Of a stretch of DNA of 64,000 bases, positions 55,871 through 64,000 are shown one piece after another. The DNA is from Selaginella moellendorffii (taxonomy: Eukaryota; Streptophyta; Lycopodiopsida; Selaginellales; Selaginellaceae): positions 567,495 through 631,494 of the forward strand of contig NW_003314283.1 in the NCBI RefSeq assembly GCF_000143415.4, written 5' to 3'. Position 1 is the first letter of the stretch, and each line of letters starts with the position of its first letter. Made by a program: the position numbers and the translations under genes. The notes below the pieces were generated by a model, which was not told the origin of the DNA, made no database searches, and saw only the letters and a list, made by a program, of their open reading frames with translations.

Positions 55871-56489
55871 TGATTTAAAGTTGTACCAGATATTAGTTCG
55901 CATCCTATCCCACGTATAGAACCGATCCTTCGTCTATTGAGTCCAGCTCGAGCCAACCTTGCTTCCAGTCATGGCTGGTCCTCTGTTGTGAATCGTGTCC
56001 GATAGAAGGCATCCAGCTCTAGAGTTCATGCATCTGCTCCACGCTTGTCACCGTCATGGTTTCAATGTGGCTTTGATCCAATCAAGGGCTAGCCGTCCAG
56101 TCAGTCGGGGCTCACTCTAGGAAGACTCGATTACTCTCTTAGGTCTGATGTTCTCGTCTAGTAAGAGTAAGACCAGTAAGGTCCACATGTCCTTGATCAA
56201 AGGAGATGTGGAAGTTCTTATAAGATCGATTCCACTTGGCTCTGGCGCGAGATCGAGCACTAGAAAACTTGCCAATTGGTACATATGGCGATTTCCAGAG
56301 AGTAGCATTTGCTCCATGACGGGGGTCTCTAATTGTTCTGATGCTTCTTGAGCCTCGGGGAAAGATCAATCCCCGTCACCGCAGAAAACGATGTCCCTTC
56401 TGCCTTCTCATGGCATACATAGATAGACAAATCCATGACATAATCATGTCCCATCTCACAACTTTATCGAATCGCAATGAGCCACGCCA
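55871..56489. other. Unassigned sequence between D27 remnants
   Basis: Moderately GC-rich with short frames only. It interrupts the expected order of D27 copy 4 and may be an inserted fragment. No domain recognised. Confidence 0.4.
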
Positions 56490-56790
56490 TAACACTGCGC
56501 ACCGTGATTGAGCTCGCACGCCCACGTAGTTGGAGGAAATAACTTTATCACATGTTAGAGATAAAAATCAGCAGGAGAGCCTCAGGAACAAGAGCTCGCT
56601 GGAGTTCTTCCCAAAGAACACCTCGCAATACATCCACAAATCCATCATATCATCTTGTTACTAGCTCTTCCTGCATTTTAAATACAAGAACAATGTAAAC
56701 CATGTAAGAATCTTGGCAAAGAGGGACATGAACGCTCTTTCAAAGATTATATCTTCGATAGATTCAATCGGGATTCCGAAAGAACACCGT
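56490..56790 (-). pseudogene. D27-like degenerate copy 4, 5' exons
   Basis: Minus-strand fragments of the first D27 exons: GAACAAGAGCTCGCTGGAGT, AACACCTCGCAATACATCCA and GCAAAGAGGGACATGAACGC, corresponding to [13 protein letters not shown] and AFMSLF regions. Heavily deleted. Its 3' exons are not found downstream on the minus strand. Confidence 0.65.
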
Positions 56791-57039
56791 TGAAATCCAG
56801 GTAGCTATAGAGATGAATGGAGTGACAATAATTTGCATCCTAGCTAAGAAACAATAACAATAACAATGATGTAATAATAACGATAATGTCTTTTTCTTTT
56901 TCTTTGCAATGAACATCAAACAACAGTTTAGATATCCAGATGGCACACTATTCATTTTTATTTCCAAGGATTTAAACTAAGTTAGACCTTTAACACAATA
57001 AGTAGAGTCTAGTGAGCAAAATTTCTATGATTTACAAAG

Positions 57040-57300
57040 AATATAAACTTACAAAGCTGGAAACATGATTGCTTTAGTGCTGGATCTTCTTCGAGAGTGG
57101 GCAGAGTCCAACTCCAAATCTACAACAAAATGTTCAAGAGTGATAAGGAAGAACATATGATAACATCAATCTTCTTGAGAATATTTCCTAGGGGAAATTT
57201 TTAACACATTTACACACATTCCAGCACAAGTGCTGTTCTATACACCGGGAAAAGTATTTTTACATCATGCTTAGACGGAGTGAAACAAAACAGCAGTGTG
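57040..57300 (-). pseudogene. D27-like 3' exon fragment, with the same inverted exon as copy 3
   Basis: Minus-strand remains of the Cys-rich exon (ACACACATTCCAGCACAAGT, CTGGATCTTCTTCGAGAG) lie next to a plus-oriented copy of the VNGVKQ exon (GGAGTGAAACAAAACAGCAG at 57,279). The inversion breakpoint sequence ACATCATGCTTAGACGGAGT is the same as in copy 3. Confidence 0.65.
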
Positions 57301-57732
57301 ATTTCTTACACCATGTCTTAATGAATAATCATTGATGCAGGGAAGTTATCAATTGCCTAGGCGGAAAAAAAGAAGTGTTGTGACACGTAATGTATTGACC
57401 AGCATTGACACTTAGCTTTTTGCAGTGGACTTGCTATGTCACATGTTTATAGTTATTTCCTCCAAGTCTTCTTCTAAAGTGAAATATAATATTTGTTATT
57501 TTAATATTATTCCAATTTCGTTTTCAATGTAACAAAATTATAACAATCAAAACAGTATTTGTTATGGATTGGGTCGATTGGATTGCATTGACTGGATGGA
57601 TGGAAACTGGAGCGAGGAACAAGAGAGAGAGAGGAAAGAAATTCCCATTTTCGCCTGGCAGCAAATAGGTAGTATATATATGTTTAAACTATTGTTTGAT
57701 GTTCATTACAAAGAAAAACAAAGGAATTATTG

Positions 57733-59427
57733 TTATTGTTGTTGTTTCTTAGCCAGGATGGCCACCACCTTTTCATGGAAATCATTGTCATTCCATTCAT
57801 CTCTATAGATACCTGGATTGAGCTTCTTGTTATCTAGTGTGCTTAGACAGAGCTCCTTCCTCCAAGGCTCAAAGCCATGGCAAGTTCCTCCACACTGCTT
57901 TGCTATCCATTCAGCATAGTCGAACTGAAACACCAGGCATTAGAAACTAGAAGAGATCGTTGGATACGAAAAACACTAGAAAAAATCATTTTTAAAAAAA
58001 ACAAACCGTCTCGAGATATAGATGGTTAGTGTATCGTTTTGGAACACCCTGAGCTTCGAGAGTTCTGTAAAAGTCCACGACTTCGTTTGCCATCTCTCCT
58101 TTCGATGGTAAACTCGCTCGTCCCTTGAGCACGGCAGCAATCCATTTAGCTTGTAGCTCGCTCAAAGGAAAAGCGATAGTCTGGAAAGGACGACAACTTA
58201 GATGGAAGAGCTCGAAGAAACAAACAATGAAAACCTTGCAAGGCAGGCCAACAAACGAGAGAGATGGAGCCAATGCAGGAGGAAAGACATGCTTAAACAA
58301 GGGCCCAACGCGATTGTCTTCCACTTTAATGTAGCTTTTGGTGTCCAAGAATGAGAAGTTATATAAGTAACTACAAAAGCACATTATATGAAACGAAAAA
58401 GAGAAGGAGAATTCGTAAATTACCCAGTGCAATGCAAAATAACATCCACAACAGCTGACATTCCATCCATAAAATGCAATCGTCCGTCTTCGTCAGCTCT
58501 TGATATCTAAAAGAAAAAACGTTAGAGAAATACGAGATAAAAAAAACGAAACTTTGAGCTTACCATCAAGTGTCTTTGGATCTTCCCTTGTTGAAGTGGC
58601 TCTGATAAAGAATTCCATGACTTGGCACACCAGTGAACTTTCTTGCAAGCAGCAGCAATGTCGCTGCACAAATCTTCGCCGCTTGGACCATTTCCAATGA
58701 CTGCTACCACCTTGTGAAACAATGAAACTGAAGAGCTTTCCAGGTTTGAAAAATCACTAGTTTGATCATCCAAACCTGGTCTTTGAAAGGATCTGGAGTG
58801 CGATAGGTATGACTGTGGTAATGTTTTCCAGGCTACCTCTCAATCCCTGTAGAAACAAAGAGTTCTTCGTTCTATCTATGAAAGTTCTTAGATGCTTTGA
58901 GAAGACTTACCAGGAATTTGAGCGACCCTTGGCTGGAAATAATGACCATGACAAACCACGACCGCGTCAAACACCTCCTCACTCTCTTTTTCTTCCTTTC
59001 CAGCGCTGCTCGAGCTCTTGACGATCCAATTGCTCTCCACCAATCCAACATACTTGACTTTGGAGTTAAATCTCACGTAGCCATGGAGCCCGAACTCCAC
59101 CGCGAAGCTCTCGAGGTAATCCAAGACTTCCTCGTGGCCGGGGAATCTCCTCGCATCCCTAGACGAGGGGCGAGGCACGAAGGGATAATCCAAGAAGCCC
59201 ATGACCTCCCGCGGCAAATTCGTGCGCAGGGATTCATACATGCTGCTGTGGCATGAATAATTGCGGGCCGCATTTGATGATCCAGAGTGATTCTCTTCAT
59301 ACACCCATGTACCTCCGATTCGCCGCGCTTGCTCGAAGATCACGACGCTGTGGCCCTCTCGCAGGAGCTCCCGAGCGGCTACGAGACCCGACGCGCCAGC
59401 GCCAATCACTGCTACTCTCTTCTCCAT
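57733..59427 (-). CDS. Flavin-containing monooxygenase (plant FMO S-oxygenase / GS-OX-like clade)
   Basis: Minus strand, ATG 59425-59427, about seven exons, stop at 57733-57735. The FAD-binding site RVAVIGAGASGLVAARELL lies at residues ~4-22. YESLRTNLPREVMGFLDYPF, FDAVVVCHGHYFQPRVAQIP and the FMO-identifying hexapeptide region (PGKHYHSHTYR, pattern F.G..H.H.Y) follow. The NADPH site VVAVIGNGPSGEDLCSDIA, VILHCTGY (the ATG.F-like motif), then LFKHVFPPALAPSLSFVGLP, FPLSELQAKWIAAVLKGRAS and a Gln-rich end complete it. Arabidopsis relatives oxidise methylthioalkyl glucosinolates. Lycophytes lack those, so the substrate here is unknown. Catalytic nucleotide sites are intact. The terminal KKQQQQ is encoded by a TTG/TTA microsatellite. 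Confidence 0.88.
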
Positions 59428-59469
59428 GGTTCCTTTGATTAGTCCAGTCAGTGACAAAGAATTAAGCAT

Positions 59470-61063
59470 TAATTTATTGGTAATATTACTTTATCTATAT
59501 TGACTTTTTGTGTTAATAATAATAAAATTTAAACTTAAAAATATGAAAATTCTCTCCTTCGATGAACACTAAAATTAATATATATTAGGTGGGAATAGGA
59601 AACAAAAATAATTTTCTTATGTTAGTATTGGGATTCCAAGCACTTCCCAGGTAGCTTCCATGCAAAAACTTTCTAAGAATCATGACCAAGTTGAGAGCTC
59701 TTCAAGTAGAGTTCAAACTCTTTCATCTCATTGCAGGCAAGATTTCACTCTCCTTCAGGTACGCTCAGCCTTCCTTCTAATACAAGAAGTTCTGCTGTGA
59801 CTTATTGAGGAATTCTTCCTCGAGTTGAGAGCAACTTTTAGGGTAAACCATGTTTTGCAGTATCTATAGTGGTACAAAAATTGTTTCAACTTTGTAGAAG
59901 TTGAAACAATTTCTGTATCACAAGAGGTATTGTAGGAATGAAAGCACTTGCTGCAAACACAAGCTCGAGCTCAAACTATGCATCTACTACAGAGTAAACA
60001 GTCAACAATCGCTGCAATAAGTCCAGACGAGTAGCTCACAACGTACCATCGTGCTTCTCACAGGCACGCCAAACTCCATCATAGAGAACAACATATGCAA
60101 TTGAAGAGCTGGACGAATGGAACTATTATACTCAAACTGGTATTAGTGAAAAAAGACACCATGTCTCACCTGTAGATAGCAGCTGCTTTGAAATCTCACA
60201 AGTGGCTACCCAACTAAAATGAAATAAGTGTCAATATGAAATTACTAGTGGATGCTTATGCTTCTACGAGACCATATCTAGAGAAGCATACACAAGGAGA
60301 GCATGTCAGCCAGCTTCGCTAATTTGTTTCAAATTCATAGCTTCCATTCTGGAAGCTGTTTCAATCTAAACACAAAACACTTATAGAAGAATGGAAAGAG
60401 CTTTACCAACAATCATGTGGTTGTTGATATGAGAAAATACACTCATATTTTCCATATTTTCGTTGTGAACAGCCACAAACAACCATTTTATGCCTGTCAA
60501 ACCGTTTCAGAATATAGACAGGAAGTAGAATAAAAGAGAAGTAGAGTTCTCTTACAAGAAACTTAGGGAGTATTTTTCCAGACATCCCTTGTCGTAACCT
60601 TCACCATCCAAGACCAAAAACAGTGATGTCTCTAGACAGGAAATGTTAATGCAACAAACCTCTGCCAATTGAGAAGTTGAAAATTGTTTGCTAGTCCAGC
60701 AGCTACCAGTCAATTTCCTTTCTTCTATGGAGACATACTAGGTATTCTGCAAGATTACTGCTGTTTAGGGTTCTTTGGATGGCAATCTTCACCTTGACAT
60801 GCGCAACTCTCGAGATCGTCTGGCAGCAATTGCATTCATAGATGCTATTTGTTGCCGCTTGAAACTGCGTTGTGGATTGTGCATCCACAAGGCTTCAATC
60901 CAAAAGGCTGATAGATAACCTTTGATTTCATTTGTTCCAAGGAAAACACTGCTGTGAAATTTAAACAAAGTGCAGTAGCAACACACTGAATCCATGCCAA
61001 ACGATGGCATCAGAATCACCGTCAACCTAATCATCAATCAGCCCTAATCTGGGAGATTAGGGC
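59470..61063. other. Intergenic, no gene recognised
   Basis: 5' flank of the FMO gene (AT-rich to ~59,620), then mixed sequence with only short frames on both strands. No domain, tRNA or repeat was recognised. Confidence 0.5.
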
Positions 61064-61741
61064 ATGAGTTGGCGTGAAGGCAACGCTCACGCAAGTGCTA
61101 GGCCAGAGCGCGGGCCTCGGGACGACGATGGAATGGATTGCAGGCCACCTGGGCTTCCAAAGCGCTGGCTTAGCAACAAGGATGACCATGGAATGGATGA
61201 CTCTAGCTTGCGCAGGCGACGCTCTGGCAAGCGCAGGCACGACGATGGAATGGATGCCTCTAGCTTGGGCGACAGGCCGTGCTCCAGGAGCCCCAAGCGT
61301 AGGCGCAGCAGCAGGGGCGACGCCTCCCCAAGGCGTCCATGCACGGAGGAGAAGGAGAAGCTCCACCCCAGCGGGCTTGACGAGGTGGAGGCTATGAAGC
61401 ATGGCCTCTTTCCAGTTCGTAACGTGGACAATCCTCTGGACGAGGATGGGAAAAAGAGCGACATCTTCATGTGTGACAAGGCTGCCTACCAGATGCGCAA
61501 CGATGCTCACCTCCGAGGAACGGAGCTGGGTGCCTGGGTGGCCAAGCGTCTCCGCCTCGGTGCCTTGTTCGTGCACCACAACTACGACCAGGTACCGGGC
61601 TGGAGGGTGATCACACTGTTTGGGCGACACAGCCAACCCGAGGCAAGAAGGTGATTTTCTAGTATTGATTCTTTTTCTTTGTCCTCGCAGGTTATTCCGG
61701 AATGGCTCAAGCTCCATGGCCAGCAGGATGATGCAGAATGA
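61064..61741 (+). CDS. Arg/Asp-rich protein of unknown function, two exons
   Basis: ATG 61064. Exon 1 runs to 61591 (phase 0, donor CAG|GTACC), a 99-bp intron ends CTCGCAG, and exon 2 is 61691-61741, giving about 192 residues. The N-terminal half is a low-complexity charged region with an imperfect repeat: DDDGMDCRPPGLPKRW, DDHGMDDSSLRRRRSGKRR, DDGMDASSLGDRP, then SPKRRRSSRGDASPRR, resembling SR-type nuclear proteins. The C-terminal half looks globular: GLFPVRNVDNPLDEDGKKSD, AAYQMRNDAHLRGTELGAWV and LRLGALFVHHNYDQ, continuing after the splice as VIPEWLKLHGQQDDAE. I do not recognise the family. Nuclear location is inferred from composition only. Confidence 0.6.
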
Positions 61742-61837
61742 TTATTCATTAAAACGTGGTTACAGAAATAAAAGTCCCCGCCACATTGGCTGGATCCGAC
61801 AGCCCAAAAACCTTAGCAACTCTTCCCTATTATTATA

Positions 61838-61955
61838 GGGAAATCGTCTCCAGCAGCCTCGATCGTCATAGGTTCCTTGCTAATGGAAATGTATGGACGC
61901 TGGGAATCTTTCAAGATCGAGATTCTTTCTCGTGGAACATTGCGATCGCGGCACT
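61838..61955. repeat. Duplicated segment, copy 1
   Basis: GGAAATCGTCTCCAGCAGCC, GGTTCCTTGCTAATGG and AAGATCGAGATTCTTTCTCG, then TGGAACATTGCGATCGC, recur at 62,888-63,030 in the same orientation with about one extra insertion. On the minus strand both translate around AAGDDFP and PQE(R/N)ISI. Confidence 0.75.
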
Positions 61956-62887
61956 TGCCCGTTGCCTTGGCATTCTTTTTCTCGATGGCGAGCATCCAAT
62001 TATTTCTCTGGGCAGCTGTGAAGATACGGTGGAGATCAGATGGTGTATTGGCAAAGTCACAGGTTCGAATCCACAGCCAGAGACCCAATGTTTTTATGGT
62101 TTGAATGGAATGGACATCTCGTCCATGGCCCAAGACTATTTCTTAATTCTAGCCACATATCCGGCCAGGTTCCAGTCCAAATTGTACATTCAGCTCGTGG
62201 GAATGTTTTATAAGGCTGTCATCTTTTCTGGGCTGTCAAGCTCAAGAAAGAAACCATTATGGAATGAAATTTTCACCACTAAGCTTGGAAGAATCCCTGG
62301 ATGGACAAAGGCAAGCTACCTTTTCTTCTTCTGCCACATCCAAATATTGAATGTCTGAAGATATGATTAGCAGCAAGACCGCCCATAATTAAGAGTCAAG
62401 GCTCTTTGTTCTTACAAATCTTGGGGAGCTTGAGATTTCATGAAGGCACTTTCTTATCGTGGTCTATCCAAGTTTGATGCTTGTTCCTAGCAGCAACAAG
62501 ACCAAAGATTTGAAAAACTCCATGAAATTTGAAGTCGCACCCAAAAGGTTCAGTGTGTGAAGAAGTGTGTGAAGAAGAGGGCATCGCATGGAAAATAATC
62601 GAGGCCGAAAGGTGGCTGTCCTCCACAAGAATATTTAAAACAAAAAGGGCAAAAGAAGAACCGTGGGCTTGTGAGTGCTTGCGAGCCTAGTTGAAGATTG
62701 AGCCAGACCGGATCCCTGGACAAGTCATCGAAACTGAAGAAAAGAGAGTCATCGACTCACATTCTTTACTTTATGAGATTTGCACAAGCACCCGTAATCG
62801 AGGCACCATGTAGTTGATGGCAATGGCGGTGGTTTTCCATTGCATTGTTTTTTAGCACAAATTTCTGGGCAGGGGCAAGCGCATCCA

Positions 62888-63030
62888 CAAGGAAAATCGT
62901 CTCCAGCGGCATTTAGGTTCCTTGTCATGGAGAAATGTATGGAAAGTGCGGGCGCGCAGCGGACGTCTTGGGAGTCTTTTACAAGATGGAAGATCGAGAT
63001 GTTTTCTTGTGGAACATTCGGATCGCAAAA
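62888..63030. repeat. Duplicated segment, copy 2, next to a Cys-rich frame
   Basis: Second copy of the 61.84 kb segment. On the minus strand the frame continues past AAGDDFPCGCACPCPEICAK into KQCNGK and CLDYGCLCK, nine Cys in about 40 residues (frame 62,749-63,051). Whether it is translated is unknown. Confidence 0.6.
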
Positions 63031-63040
63031 AGGTATATTG

Positions 63041-63440
63041 TTAAGTAGCACCTGATGTACTCACGTTGAACTTGTCATAATGACCAAGGAGTGCTAAGTC
63101 CATCGGGCTCCCTGGTACAAAGCGCCGGGTCTGGTGGATCTCATTGTAGCTTGTATACGCCACGATTCTCGTGTAGTTCGGGAGCACGTGACGAGCTCGG
63201 GAACACAGCATATGCGTGTTTGCAATCTCCACATCTGACTGGAAGCTCAAACTGTTGACACGGATTCAAGAAGTTGCCGTTCTCCTGCACCTTCGATCCA
63301 TGCCAAACTCTCGAATGTCGCTCGCTGTCCAACTCCCACAGGCATTCCAAGTCCTCGAGCTCTCGTAGCGATTTTGACAAGACCATCTTGAGTTGCTCGA
63401 GCAACCTAAGATAATCGAATGTCTTCATGCTGTCCTTCAA
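63041..63440 (-). CDS. Possible exons of an unrecognised minus-strand gene
   Basis: Two overlapping minus-strand frames look protein-like: LRLLEQLKMVLSKSLRELED and CLWELDSERHSRVWHGSKVQ in one, and ARHVLPNYTRIVAYTSYNEI then HQTRRFVPGSPMDLALLGHY DKFN in the other, the latter ending at a good donor (AAC|GTGAGT). The joining intron is not resolved. No family is recognised. The remaining right end (63,440-64,000) has open frames on both strands but nothing identifiable. Confidence 0.3.
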
Positions 63441-64000
63441 AGCATGGTGGAGCTTTGCCAGAGGGAGAAATTGGCACTGCGCGTAGTGTTAGAGGAGCTG
63501 ATCCGCGAGAACCAAGGCCACCATCGCCTTGGACACCATTGGAACAGCTGCAAGAAATCGATCGATGGGCATTCACGAGAGGAGAAAGGATTCCTGGATG
63601 TTACCTCGAGGAACGACGCAGGGATCATGACGACCACGAGCTCTTCTTGCCGGTCTCTCGTTACAGTCTCTTGGAATTTCTGTAAGAAGCAATCAAGCAA
63701 GCAAAATCAATGCCAGCGCAGTGAGAATTGATGAACTTTGTAAAGTTTGTAGACGTCGGCTTGCATGCTATTCTCATCACTATCGTCTCTTCGTCCCTGC
63801 ATGAATTGTTCATAAGTTGAGGAAACAAAAACAGAAAGGAGATCCTGTCTAGAAACCCATGAGATTCACACTCCTGGCGAGGTAAAGCCTTCATACTTCT
63901 TGTGTGTGTAGATAGAAAGGTCTCAAACTTTGTAAGCTTTGCAAAGGGAGATTGGTTCCATCTTGTGTTAGATGTTAGCTAGAGCCAATCCTGCAGAATA

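Noticed and set aside
62045-62095. tRNA-like T-loop GGTTCGAATCC
   Set aside because: The flanking bases do not form a T-stem and no D-arm or acceptor stem is present.

Overview
This window looks like nuclear DNA of a seedless vascular plant, most probably a lycophyte such as Selaginella. The genes are clearly land-plant (RWP-RK factor, hevein-domain chitinase, D27-type isomerase, MoeA-MogA fusion CNX1). They are cut by many introns of only about 45-90 bp, and one gene encodes DRC2, a motile-flagellum protein expected only in plants with swimming sperm. The species is inferred from these traits, not from an alignment.

Layout. 1-9.2 kb is a dense gene block: the 3' end of an F-box/kelch-like gene, an RlmH-type rRNA methyltransferase, an AFG1-like mitochondrial AAA ATPase, a DDX55/Spb4 DEAD-box helicase, and an RWP-RK factor on the minus strand. 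10.3-14.3 kb holds a DUF1350 gene fragment, an overlapping ORF of unknown function, and a broken Crinkler-type P-loop NTPase gene. 14.6-25.1 kb is an AT-rich transposon graveyard with recognisable Ty1/copia reverse transcriptase, integrase and RNase H remnants, a Ty3/gypsy-type protease, a gag remnant, and one copy (21.1-22.3 kb) of an unnamed repeat family. 25.2-32.6 kb is again gene dense: CNX1, DRC2, mitochondrial SSB and a USP-domain protein. A class III chitinase lies at 34.3-35.2 kb. 35.3-39.8 kb is a second AT-rich zone with two strongly decayed copies of the same repeat family. 39.8-46.7 kb holds two divergent, apparently intact D27-like genes, each preceded by a tRNA-Lys(CTT) gene. 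Between them lie a chloroplast TPR-like protein gene, a mannose-binding lectin, a CBM18-GH18 chitinase and a tRNA-Leu(AAG) gene. 46.8-54.9 kb is an AAA-ATPase pseudogene interrupted by a complete but dead Ty3/gypsy element (LTRs 225 and 233 bp, TSD TTGCT), which itself carries a nested 1.8 kb insertion rich in hexamer repeats. 55-57.3 kb has rearranged D27 and tRNA-Lys debris. 57.7-59.4 kb is a flavin monooxygenase gene. 61.1-61.7 kb is an unrecognised arginine-rich protein gene, and the right end is mostly unassigned.

The strongest signals beyond routine annotation are: (1) decay that looks dominated by C-to-T/G-to-A transitions in the transposons, so that every in-frame stop I found in the gypsy element can be explained by one such change; (2) a duplicated tRNA-Lys + D27 module, with two intact and at least two degenerate copies that share an internal inversion; (3) a chitinase that joins a hevein-type CBM18 to a class III GH18 domain, sharing a short divergent promoter region with a mannose-binding lectin gene; and (4) a Crinkler-like NTPase pseudogene. 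All gene names rest on motif recognition by eye. Exon borders were read from GT-AG signals and reading frame and have not been confirmed by transcripts.
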